A stretch of DNA of 9,096 nucleotides from Candidatus Hydrogenedentota bacterium (GTDB lineage Bacteria > Hydrogenedentota > Hydrogenedentia > Hydrogenedentales > SLHB01): assembly GCA_026387845.1 (NCBI GenBank), contig JAPLKX010000287.1, positions 1-9,096 on the forward strand. The letters run 5' to 3'. Below the pieces are notes generated by a model. That model was not told the DNA's origin, did no database searches, and worked only from the letters and a program-made list of their open reading frames with translations. The number at the start of each line of letters is the position of its first letter. The stretch's first letter is position 1. Position numbers and translations under genes: made by a program. Below are positions 1 to 6,102 of this stretch, piece by piece.

Positions 1-154
1 TGCCGCTTGCGGTCTCGCTGCGTCGCATCAAGAGACCCACCGTGTTCACACCAAGACCCCGGGATGGCGGAATGGCCTGCCTTTACAAGCCCAATCAAGA
101 ACTCGCTTCGAGGTGAAAGAGCCTTACGTGCGGATTCTGGGGCCCGCATGCCCC
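1..154. other. upstream flank without a supported gene
   Basis: No gene is supported here. All three plus-strand frames are open from the window edge for a while, with stops near 114, 171 and 203, but none gives a recognisable protein tail. Two small inverted repeats are visible: GGTCTC at 11-16 with GAGACC at 32-37, and GGGGC at 139-143 with GCCCC at 150-154. The second lies immediately before the promoter at 155. It could be the end of an upstream transcription unit, but it has no T-run. Confidence 0.3.
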
Positions 155-183
155 TTGACAGTCAACTCAGGTGAAGTTACACT
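155..183 (+). promoter_or_regulatory. sigma70-type promoter of the DJ-1/PfpI operon
   Basis: A perfect -35 hexamer TTGACA (155-160) is followed after exactly 17 bases by TACACT (178-183), which matches 4 of 6 positions of the -10 consensus. Transcription would start near 190, leaving a leader of about 25 bases. That leader contains the GAGGAG Shine-Dalgarno at 201-206, eight bases before the ATG at 215. The geometry is convincing; use in vivo is inferred. Confidence 0.55.
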
Positions 184-214
184 CAGTTACTTGACCATAT
201 GAGGAGTCACGGCT

Positions 215-757
215 ATGGCAAAACGGGTCCTGGTGTTGTTGGCGCAGGGATGCGAGGAGCTCGAGGCAGTCACCGTGATCGACCTGTTGCGACGTGCCGG
301 CATCGACGTCGTCACCGCCGGGCTCGACGACAAGCCTGTCGTCGCCAGCCGAAGAACCACTATCGTGCCCGACGCATCGCTGGCTACCGCGCTCGCCGGA
401 CATTTTGACATGGTAGTGCTCCCGGGCGGAATGCCGGGGGCGCAGAATCTCGCCGACGACGCACGCGTCATCGATCTTGTCAAGCGGATGGCCGGCGAAG
501 GCAAATTCACCTGCGCCATTTGCGCCGCGCCCATGGTGCTCGCAAAAGCCGGCCTGTTGCAGGGCAAACGCGCCACCGGATATCCCGGCGTGCTCGAGGG
601 GCTCGGGTTGAAACCCACAGGCGAGGCCGTGTCCCGTGACGGCAAGATCATCACGTCGCGCGGGCCCGGCACCGCAATGGATTTCGCGCTCGCCCTCATT
701 GACGCCCTGCTCGGCAAACCAACCAGGGATCAGGTCGAACAGGCGCTCGTGCGGTAA
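215..757 (+). CDS. DJ-1/PfpI family protein (DJ-1/YajL-like)
   Basis: This is a 180-residue single-domain cytoplasmic protein of the DJ-1/ThiJ/PfpI superfamily. It matches the usual 180-190 residue length of the DJ-1/YajL branch. Visible landmarks are the N-terminal strand and GCEELEA segment (residues 12-18, with the conserved Glu17), VVLPGGMPGAQNL (67-79), the nucleophile elbow AICAAP with Cys103, and SRGPGT (148-153). Family members act on glyoxal-type adducts, sense oxidants through the reactive Cys, or serve as chaperones, so the exact substrate cannot be assigned. The ATG is supported by GAGGAG eight bases upstream and follows a promoter at 155-183. It is the first gene of a plus-strand unit with the isomerase-like gene 29 bases downstream. 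A second Cys (Cys100) lies three residues before the nucleophile. Confidence 0.9.
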   Translation: MAKRVLVLLAQGCEELEAVTVIDLLRRAGIDVVTAGLDDKPVVASRRTTIVPDASLATALAGHFDMVVLPGGMPGAQNLADDARVIDLVKRMAGEGKFTCAICAAPMVLAKAGLLQGKRATGYPGVLEGLGLKPTGEAVSRDGKIITSRGPGTAMDFALALIDALLGKPTRDQVEQALVR

Positions 758-786
758 CCTGGCGGGCGCGCCTGAAGGAGGCAAAC

Positions 787-1632
787 GTGTTCTACTCAGG
801 AATCTCCGACGAAGCCGGCCAGGCCATCGACACCCAGATCAAAGCACACCGCGAACTCGGATGGACCCATCTCGAACTGCGCATGATCGACGGCCAAAAC
901 GCCACCTCCATACCCGATCCCAAGTTTGAACAAGTCTACCAGAAGGTAACCGGCGCCGGAATGACCGTGTCGTGTTTTGCCAGCGCCATCGCCAACTGGG
1001 CCCGCCCTATCACCGCCGACCTCGCCGTCGATATCGCCGACCTCAAAATGGCTATACCGCGGATGCGCCGGTTCCGCACAAAGTTTATCCGCGTCATGAG
1101 CTACCCCAACGACAAAGACCACCCACTGACCGAGCGCCAGTGGCGACACGAGGCCATCCGTCGCATGAAAGAACTCGCACGGATCGCCGAAGACGGCGGC
1201 GTCACCCTTGCCCACGAAAACTGCAGCGGGTGGGGTGGCCTGTCTGCGGAAAACAGCAACATCCTGCTCGGCGAAGTCGCCAGCCCCGCGTTAAAAGTTC
1301 TATTCGACACCGGAAACCCCGTCACCTACCGCCAGGACCCGTGGGCCTACTACCAGGCCGTGTTCAAGGACATCGTCTACGTCCACATCAAAGACGCGAA
1401 CGTCGTCGGCGATACCGACCTCTACACCTACTGCGGCGAGGGCGAAGGCGCGGTCCCGAGGATCGTCGCCGACCTGCTCGGAAAAGGTTACGACGGCGGG
1501 TTCAGCATCGAGCCCCACCTCGCCGCCGTGATCCACACCGGGCAGAAGGCGTCAAGCGAGCAGCAACTTTATAATTCGTACGTCGAGTATGGCCGCAGGC
1601 TGATGAAAATAGTCGAGGAGGCGGTTTCATGA
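787..1632 (+). CDS. sugar phosphate isomerase/epimerase-like TIM-barrel protein
   Basis: This 281-residue protein is of the xylose-isomerase-like TIM-barrel (AP endonuclease 2) superfamily, and its length is typical. Candidate metal ligands follow the family pattern at strand ends: Glu144 in LAHENCSG, Asp174 in LFDTGN, His200 in VHIKDA and Glu242 in SIEPH. The usual His of the DxxH motif is replaced by Asn177, which occurs in other members. Such proteins isomerise, epimerise or dehydrate sugars or inositols with a divalent metal; the substrate is not readable from sequence. There is no signal peptide, so it should be cytosolic. The start is GTG, chosen because AAGGAGG (775-781) sits five bases upstream. 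It lies 29 bases behind the DJ-1/PfpI gene and overlaps the next small gene by four bases, so the three are probably cotranscribed. Confidence 0.85.
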   Translation: MFYSGISDEAGQAIDTQIKAHRELGWTHLELRMIDGQNATSIPDPKFEQVYQKVTGAGMTVSCFASAIANWARPITADLAVDIADLKMAIPRMRRFRTKFIRVMSYPNDKDHPLTERQWRHEAIRRMKELARIAEDGGVTLAHENCSGWGGLSAENSNILLGEVASPALKVLFDTGNPVTYRQDPWAYYQAVFKDIVYVHIKDANVVGDTDLYTYCGEGEGAVPRIVADLLGKGYDGGFSIEPHLAAVIHTGQKASSEQQLYNSYVEYGRRLMKIVEEAVS

Positions 1633-1760
1633 GAGTAACCAAAGTAAGAGACGTGATGGCCTCAATCTTTGCGCTGATCCTGATCCTCGCGTTGATCGCG
1701 GGGTTCTTGCTGGCGACCGGCCGGCGCGTCCCCATTTTGAGCGACTGGTTGGGCCAATAA
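1629..1760 (+). CDS. small single-pass membrane protein (43 aa)
   Basis: This short gene starts at an ATG that overlaps the stop of the isomerase-like gene as ATGA, the classic arrangement for translational coupling. A strong Shine-Dalgarno GAGGAGG (1615-1621) lies seven bases before the start. The 43-residue product has a basic N-terminus (Arg2, Lys5, Arg7), a continuous hydrophobic stretch at about residues 10-29 (MASIFALILILALIAGFLLA), then Arg32-Arg33 and a short amphipathic tail ending WLGQ. It resembles no family I can name. One transmembrane helix is evident; an uncleaved anchor is more likely than a signal peptide because only 14 residues follow the helix. Its position suggests a partner or regulator linked to the upstream enzyme, which is inference. 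Confidence 0.6.
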   Translation: MRVTKVRDVMASIFALILILALIAGFLLATGRRVPILSDWLGQ

Positions 1761-2059
1761 AAGACCACCAGCATGTTCACATTTTGACGCTGCCACGTCC
1801 AATCCAGCGCGTATATCGTCACCGCACCCCGTCAATCTCGCAACGCTCCGTCAAACCGCTCGCAGCCACGGGAAACACCAATACGATAAGGAGCAGAATC
1901 CGTAACATGCTGAGAGCATAACAGACAAACCGATGCCAACTCACCCAGCCTCGAGATTAGCAGACGTCTCAATGGTCTCAATGGTCCCAATTGTCCCATG
2001 CTTTCAAGAAACGTCCCCGCCCGCCGCCTGCCCCTTGCCCGTCAATCCGAAATCCGCAA
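1761..2059. other. convergent intergenic region with repeats
   Basis: This 299-base gap lies between the plus-strand unit and the end of the minus-strand glycosidase gene. It contains the 9-bp-period array at 1965-2000 and most of the 7-bp-period array at 2044-2064. On the minus strand, an ATG at 1908 opens a 29-codon frame with a hydrophobic signal-like start, ending at 1819. No Shine-Dalgarno precedes it, so it is not called as a gene. I see no hairpin plus T-run terminator for either convergent transcript. Confidence 0.5.
1965..2000. repeat. 9-bp-period tandem repeat, four units
   Basis: Four consecutive 9-base units start at 1965, 1974, 1983 and 1992. They follow the pattern NGTCYCAAT, with first bases C, G, G and T, and the last unit ends ATG instead of AAT. 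The two middle units differ only at the fifth position (T versus C). The array lies in the convergent gap and encodes nothing evident. A related array with the same order of first bases closes the window at 9062-9096. Confidence 0.75.
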
Positions 2060-2064
2060 TCAAG
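2044..2064. repeat. 7-bp-period tandem repeat at the gene end
   Basis: Two near-identical heptamers, AATCCGA (2044-2050) and AATCCGC (2051-2057), are followed by a partial third, AATCAAG (2058-2064). The third overlaps the stop codon of the glycosidase gene (2060-2062, minus strand). With so few copies it is a weak array, but the period is exact. Confidence 0.45.
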
Positions 2065-3181
2065 AAACCGCCAGCCCGATCCCCCGCACCTCGGAAATCT
2101 CCACGTCGCCCCGCCGCTTCTCCGGCGCCGGCGCAACGGCGCAGTAATAATGGTACAGCACACCGTCTTTAAAAAATACGGCCGGTTTATGCGCGTATCT
2201 CGAATCGATCGTTCCTTCGGGTCCAGGCTCAATCAATATCTCCCCGCTTTTCTCCCAATGGATGAGGTCGCGCGAAAATGCAACCGAATCCCGCGCTTTG
2301 CCATCAGCCGCCGACAGCGTGTAAAAAAACATCACCCAGATGTCGCCTGCCCGCAGCACGCACGGGTCGCTGCAAAACGTGTCGTCGAACAAGCCTTTCG
2401 CCCCGACCCGCACGACCGGGTTGGCCGGATGCCGCTCCCAGTTCTTCAGGTCGGTCGAGGTGGCGAGCCCGATCTGCTCGATCCACGGCGAGTCCACGGT
2501 TTTCGCGTTGTAGAACATGTAGAAGGTATCGTCGTGCTCGACGATGCACGACTTGTACAGCCCGCCACGCTCCCAATCCGCCGCGTCATCATCCGTCGCG
2601 CGCAACGACGGCTCTTTCAGGTTCCACTTCTGGAAATCGCGCGCGCGCGCGTTGCTGTACGCGATCCCGATCTCGGCGGGCCCCGTCTCGTAGCCCGGCC
2701 TGGGGTAGGCGTGGTACGTGCCGACGTAACGCCCGTCGAACTTCTTCAGCGTGCCGTCGCCGAATAAATCATTGTCCCGCACGATCCACGTCAGCGCCGC
2801 GTTGTATTCCGTGGGCGAACCCGCTCCGCCCCGGTCGAGGATCAGCCCCTCTTTCTCCCACTTGGCGAGGTCTTTCGACCACGCAATTCCCGTTCTGTAC
2901 CCCGTGCCGTCAAACCCGATGTGCGTCATGTAGTATCTGCGCTTGTGCCGGAACACGAACGGGCAGTCCACCGCAAGCGAATCATACTCGCCCGATTTGA
3001 ACGACGGCTCGAGCACCAGTTCCGGATACTTGTGCGGTGTCCGGAGACGCGCCAACAGATCTGCATAATCATCGGGCATGGGTGGGTTCTCCCTGAGGGC
3101 ATGTGCCGTGGGCGCGGCGCCGGCGCCGGCAAACGCACCCGCCGTTATCCGGAGGAAGTCTCTGCGGCGAAGTTGGCTCAT
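2060..3181 (-). CDS. Tat-exported five-bladed beta-propeller glycosidase (GH43/GH130-like)
   Basis: This 373-residue protein has a Tat signal: the twin-arginine motif RRRDFLRI (residues 5-12), a hydrophobic Ala/Gly stretch, and likely cleavage after AHA at 28. The mature part looks like a five-bladed propeller of the GH43/GH130/GH32 type. Recurring blade motifs of the form S-x-D-L-x-x-W-E occur at 102-109 (SKDLAKWE), 242-249 (STDLKNWE) and 303-310 (SRDLIHWE), with a degenerate copy near 182. Acidic active-site candidates are Asp72 (AVDCPF), Glu205 (DWERGG) and Asp272 (CSDPC). Family members cleave or phosphorolyse plant or microbial glycans; the substrate is not assignable. The start at 3181 is chosen because it begins the Tat signal and overlaps the flavodiiron stop as ATGA. 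An upstream in-frame start at 3226 would only add residues encoded inside that gene. No Shine-Dalgarno is visible, so translation probably depends on coupling. Confidence 0.75.
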   Translation of the reverse strand: MSQLRRRDFLRITAGAFAGAGAAPTAHALRENPPMPDDYADLLARLRTPHKYPELVLEPSFKSGEYDSLAVDCPFVFRHKRRYYMTHIGFDGTGYRTGIAWSKDLAKWEKEGLILDRGGAGSPTEYNAALTWIVRDNDLFGDGTLKKFDGRYVGTYHAYPRPGYETGPAEIGIAYSNARARDFQKWNLKEPSLRATDDDAADWERGGLYKSCIVEHDDTFYMFYNAKTVDSPWIEQIGLATSTDLKNWERHPANPVVRVGAKGLFDDTFCSDPCVLRAGDIWVMFFYTLSAADGKARDSVAFSRDLIHWEKSGEILIEPGPEGTIDSRYAHKPAVFFKDGVLYHYYCAVAPAPEKRRGDVEISEVRGIGLAVS

Positions 3182-4371
3182 GATGCCGGCATGGACTGCG
3201 CAACTGTTCGGCCAAGCTCCCGGCATTTGACCAGCGCGTCCCGATCAGGCACGTACTGGACGCTGAGCGGGTCCGCAACCAGCTTGATCCCAAGCTCGTT
3301 CATCGCGTCCGCCAGTTGCCGCACCGCCGCTTCGCTCCAGCCGTAGCTGCCGAACACCGCCCCAACAAGGTTTTTCGGCTTGAGCCCTTTCAGGTACGTC
3401 AGCATGTCCGCCACCGACGGAAACATCTGGTTGTTCAGCGTCGGCGAACCCACGATCAGCGCACCCGCACCCAACATCTCCGTGGCAACGTCGCTTCGGT
3501 GGTTGTCTTTGAGCCGCATCGATTTCACGCTCACGCCTTCCGCCACAAGCCCGTCCTCGATCGCCTTGGCCATCGCCGCCGTGCTACCCCACATCGTGTC
3601 ATACACAATCACGGCTTTGCGCCCCGGCTTTTGCCCGGCCCAATGGGTATAGAGATCAACGATCAGGTCGATGTCCCGCCGCCACACCGGCCCGTGATCC
3701 GGCGCTATCAGTTTCAGCGGGAGTGTGCCCGCCTTTTTCAGCGCAAGCGACACCATCGGCGCGAACGGCAGCAGGATGTTCGCGTAATATTTCGCCGCCT
3801 CCTCGATTAGCACGCCCCGCTCAATTTCCTCGTCAAACCGTTCCGTGGTTGCCAGGTGCATACCAAACCCGTCCTGGCTGAACAAAATCTGATCTTCAAC
3901 CAAATACGAAAACATGCTGTCGGGCCAGTGCAGCATCTTCGTTTCGATGAAGCGCACCCTCTTGTTGCCCAGCGACAACTCCTCGCCATTCGCCACCGCC
4001 GTCGCTGCGACCGCACCGTGGAAATGTCCCGCCAGCGCCTTGACCCCGTTCGCCGACGCAAAGACCTTCTCCGGCTTGATCACCTGTACGGCTTCCGGCA
4101 GGCAGCCCGTGTGATCCATCTCGCTGTGGTTCGAGATGATGTACCGGATCTTCGACGGCTCGATCACCGATCCGATCCGCCCGAACATCTCCTCGCGGAA
4201 CGGCCCTTTCACCGTGTCCACCAGCGTCACGTCATCGGCCAGGATCAGATACGCGTTGTACGTCGTGCCCCTGTCCGTCGCGTAACCGTGAAAATCCCGC
4301 AGCGACCAATCGATCGCCCCCACCCAGTAAACGTCTTCCGTAATCTTGACCGCGCTGAATGGTCCTTGCAT
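3178..4371 (-). CDS. flavodiiron protein (class A, FprA/ROO-like)
   Basis: This 397-residue soluble enzyme reduces O2 to water or NO to N2O without releasing peroxide. It has the two-domain class A layout. The metallo-beta-lactamase-like domain (about 1-245) has every diiron ligand: His82, Glu84, Asp86 and His87 in HSEMDH, His148 in MLHWPDSM, Asp167 in SQDGFG and His226 in APDHGPVW. A flavodoxin-like FMN domain (about 252-395) has the phosphate loop YDTMWGST (257-264) and GSYGWS (341-346). No rubredoxin or flavin reductase domain is fused, so an external donor is needed. It lies 93 bases behind the rubrerythrin-like genes and overlaps the following glycosidase gene by four bases. Its ribosome binding site is weak (AGGA about ten bases upstream). 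A TATAAT at 4403-4398 suggests an additional promoter of its own. Confidence 0.93.
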   Translation of the reverse strand: MQGPFSAVKITEDVYWVGAIDWSLRDFHGYATDRGTTYNAYLILADDVTLVDTVKGPFREEMFGRIGSVIEPSKIRYIISNHSEMDHTGCLPEAVQVIKPEKVFASANGVKALAGHFHGAVAATAVANGEELSLGNKRVRFIETKMLHWPDSMFSYLVEDQILFSQDGFGMHLATTERFDEEIERGVLIEEAAKYYANILLPFAPMVSLALKKAGTLPLKLIAPDHGPVWRRDIDLIVDLYTHWAGQKPGRKAVIVYDTMWGSTAAMAKAIEDGLVAEGVSVKSMRLKDNHRSDVATEMLGAGALIVGSPTLNNQMFPSVADMLTYLKGLKPKNLVGAVFGSYGWSEAAVRQLADAMNELGIKLVADPLSVQYVPDRDALVKCRELGRTVAQSMPAS

Positions 4372-4397
4372 GGCAGTGGATTCCTGATTGACAAACT

Positions 4398-4403
4398 ATT
4401 ATA
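4398..4403 (-). promoter_or_regulatory. possible -10 element upstream of the flavodiiron gene
   Basis: The minus strand reads a perfect TATAAT here, 26 bases before the flavodiiron ATG, leaving room for a leader of about 20 bases. No good -35 lies 17 bases upstream (the best nearby is TTCCTC at 18). It may therefore be a weak or activator-dependent internal promoter, or chance. Confidence 0.3.
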
Positions 4404-4415
4404 CAAAACGGGAGT

Positions 4416-4432
4416 GGGGGAGAGGAACCCCC
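4416..4432 (-). terminator. small GC hairpin after the rubrerythrin-like genes
   Basis: A five-base-pair all-GC stem (GGGGG at 4416-4420 with CCCCC at 4428-4432) closes a seven-base loop, 32 bases downstream of the stop at 4465. On the minus strand it is followed by actcccg and then TTTT, so the T-run is short and not adjacent. It could attenuate transcription into the flavodiiron gene, but as a terminator it is weak. Confidence 0.25.
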
Positions 4433-4464
4433 GGATCGAAGCGCTCCCTACCAGCGGAAGTGGA

Positions 4465-4974
4465 TCATGCCCCCGCTTTTGCCGTCAGGCGTTCCAGCTC
4501 TTTGTTGAGCAGCATGATGTGGCCCATCTCCTGCCCAATAATCTCGTCGACACGGCCCCGACCGTACTTTTCCGGAACCATGATCTTGATCGCCTCGTAA
4601 AACACCACTGAGTCCGACTCCCGCAGAAGCGCTTCCTGCAGTATGTCCAACGGACCCGCACCAAGCCCCACCCCCCGCCCCGGTTCCTCGTTCGGGTTGA
4701 ACACATACTTGTCCGCCATCCCCTTCAGAAACGCATACGCTTCATCGTGCGGGTCGTAAAGCGTTTCTTCGGTTTCTGTTCCCGACAGCCCCTGTTGCAT
4801 CGACGCAAACACCGCCTCGTGCTGGACCTCCATCTCCGCCAGGTTGGCCATCAGATCCCGCGACTCCCCCTCCGCCATCACGTCCCCCGCAGCACGATAA
4901 AACGCCGCGCCATTCCGTTCGATCCGCTTCGCAATTTCGAATACGTCATTCGCGTTATAAACCAGCGTGCTCAT
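4465..4974 (-). CDS. rubrerythrin-like ferritin-superfamily diiron protein (paralog 1)
   Basis: This 169-residue four-helix diiron protein has no rubredoxin domain and no cysteine. Likely iron ligands are Glu19 (IERNGAAFYR, helix 1), Glu49 and His52 (EVQH, helix 2), Glu119 (RESDSVVFYE, helix 3) and Glu149 with His152 (EMGH, helix 4). That is a complete set for an ExxH-type carboxylate-bridged site. A long linker at about 62-110 separates helices 2 and 3. Related proteins are loosely called rubrerythrins; a peroxidase or iron-handling role is likely but unproven. The ATG at 4974 is chosen because GGAGGA lies four bases upstream; an in-frame TTG at 4986 would overlap that site. It follows its homologue by 18 bases and is the last ferritin-type gene before the flavodiiron gene. 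Confidence 0.85.
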   Translation of the reverse strand: MSTLVYNANDVFEIAKRIERNGAAFYRAAGDVMAEGESRDLMANLAEMEVQHEAVFASMQQGLSGTETEETLYDPHDEAYAFLKGMADKYVFNPNEEPGRGVGLGAGPLDILQEALLRESDSVVFYEAIKIMVPEKYGRGRVDEIIGQEMGHIMLLNKELERLTAKAGA

Positions 4975-4992
4975 GGGTTCCTCCAATAGCTA

Positions 4993-5493
4993 TTATTTGC
5001 CGGCCACTTCTCTGAGCCGGCGGTTCAGCAGCGCAACGTGCCCCATCTCTTCGTTGATGATCGTGTCGATCTTCGCTTTATCCCCCGCCGAAGGTATCAG
5101 TCCCTTCAGCCCCGTGTAGAACAGGATCGAATCGCCTTCCCGGCCGATCGCCCACTCCAGAATACCGTCGAGGTTCGCGTTCGCCCCGACCAATTCCGGC
5201 GGCACGGACCGTTCCAGATCAAACACCGGGCCGTTGCTGAACGTTTGCAGGTACTGGGCCGCCTCCCCTTCCGGGTCGTCCCATTCGGCTCCCAACGCAT
5301 CCACGCTTAGCTGTTGCAGCAGGGCCTGGAACATGGCCTCGTGGCCCTCTTCCATGACGCTGAGCAGGCCAAGCTCGCCACGGAGGCGTTCCTCTTTCAC
5401 GGTATTGGCGGCCTCCCGATAAAACCGTTTGCCGTTCCGCTCGATCTGGACGGCCATCTCGAGAACTTCGCGCGGATTGAAAAACAGGCTCAT
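4993..5493 (-). CDS. rubrerythrin-like ferritin-superfamily diiron protein (paralog 2)
   Basis: This 166-residue protein is homologous to its downstream neighbour along its whole length. Both begin helix 1 with IERNG..FYR, share DP..(E)EA..(Y/F)L......VF in the linker, and match again at (R)E(S/G)DS..FY and EEMGH/QEMGH. Candidate diiron ligands are Glu18, Glu48 and His51, Glu119, and Glu149 with His152. There is no cysteine and no rubredoxin domain. The ATG at 5493 fits GGAG (5504-5501) seven bases upstream; the GTG at 5499, whose last two bases begin the ferritin stop codon, would sit only one base from that site. It lies two bases behind the ferritin stop, so translation is probably coupled to ferritin. 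The function is probably peroxide or iron related, by context only. Confidence 0.85.
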   Translation of the reverse strand: MSLFFNPREVLEMAVQIERNGKRFYREAANTVKEERLRGELGLLSVMEEGHEAMFQALLQQLSVDALGAEWDDPEGEAAQYLQTFSNGPVFDLERSVPPELVGANANLDGILEWAIGREGDSILFYTGLKGLIPSAGDKAKIDTIINEEMGHVALLNRRLREVAGK

Positions 5494-5495
5494 GG

Positions 5496-6011
5496 TCACG
5501 CTCCGACCGCCGCGGGCGGCGTGTAGACTCGCGCTGCCAGTTCATTGTCGATCATGAACAGCGCGCCCGGGTCATCTCCTGCCAGCTTGAGTTTCTGCAG
5601 TATACCCTCCGCGTTCGCCTCTTCCTCGATTTGTTCCGTCACGTACCACTGCAACAGAATCCCGGTCGCCAGGTCTTTCTCCTCCTGCGCCAGAAACGCC
5701 AGGTTGTTGATGAGGCTGGTGACATGCTGCTCGTGCTTGAGCGTCTCCTCGAATGCGTTGAGCGGCGATTTCCAAACCGTCGCCGGCGCGTCAATCCCGG
5801 CCAGCGTTACCGATCCCTGCCGGCTCAGCACGTAATCGTAGAACTTCAGCGCGTGGAACGTCTCCTCCTGGTACTGCACACGCATCCAGTTCGCGAATCC
5901 TTTAAGGTTCATCGAGTCAAACCACGCCGACATCGACAGGTACAGGTTCGCGCTGTACAACTCCGCCGTGATCTGATCATTTATCGCCTTTTGAACTTTC
6001 TTGTTCAACAT
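5496..6011 (-). CDS. ftnA: non-heme bacterial ferritin (FtnA-type)
   Basis: This 171-residue ferritin forms the 24-subunit iron-storage shell in the cytosol and oxidises Fe(II) at a diiron centre. The ferroxidase residues fall where expected for the FtnA family: Glu17 (helix A), Glu50 and His53 (EETFH), Glu94 (KHEQH) and Gln127 (TEQIEEE). Third-site acidic residues Glu49, Glu126, Glu129 and Glu130 are also present. The N-terminus MLNKKVQKAINDQI and the length are typical. The start has a strong Shine-Dalgarno GAGGAGGG (6024-6017), five bases away. It follows rubrerythrin by 91 bases with no clear promoter or palindrome in that gap, so it is probably read from the regulator promoter. Storing Fe(II) here complements peroxide removal by limiting Fenton chemistry. 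Confidence 0.95.
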   Translation of the reverse strand: MLNKKVQKAINDQITAELYSANLYLSMSAWFDSMNLKGFANWMRVQYQEETFHALKFYDYVLSRQGSVTLAGIDAPATVWKSPLNAFEETLKHEQHVTSLINNLAFLAQEEKDLATGILLQWYVTEQIEEEANAEGILQKLKLAGDDPGALFMIDNELAARVYTPPAAVGA

Positions 6012-6102
6012 GACGTCCCTCCTCTCAAGCAGCCATCGCTATTGACGCATTCCCTAACGACTGGTCATCCGACTGAACCTCAAAACTCCGCCTACACCCG
6101 GG

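Noticed and set aside
139..154. GGGGC/GCCCC hairpin before the first promoter as a terminator
   Set aside because: The stem is five base pairs and is followed by TTGACA rather than a T-run; it is too weak to call.
167..784. 205-codon minus-strand frame opposite the DJ-1/PfpI gene
   Set aside because: The plus-strand gene has complete family motifs, a promoter and a Shine-Dalgarno; the minus frame has none of these.
1991..2767. 258-codon plus-strand open frame opposite the glycosidase gene
   Set aside because: It lies antisense to the propeller glycosidase and gives an Arg/Pro-rich translation without family motifs.
3182..3226. Upstream start for the glycosidase adding 15 residues
   Set aside because: The extra residues would precede the Tat motif and lie fully within the flavodiiron coding region; the ATGA overlap start fits export better.
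3856..4611. 251-codon plus-strand open frame across the flavodiiron start and the hairpin
   Set aside because: It overlaps two well-supported minus-strand genes and has no Shine-Dalgarno or recognisable domain.
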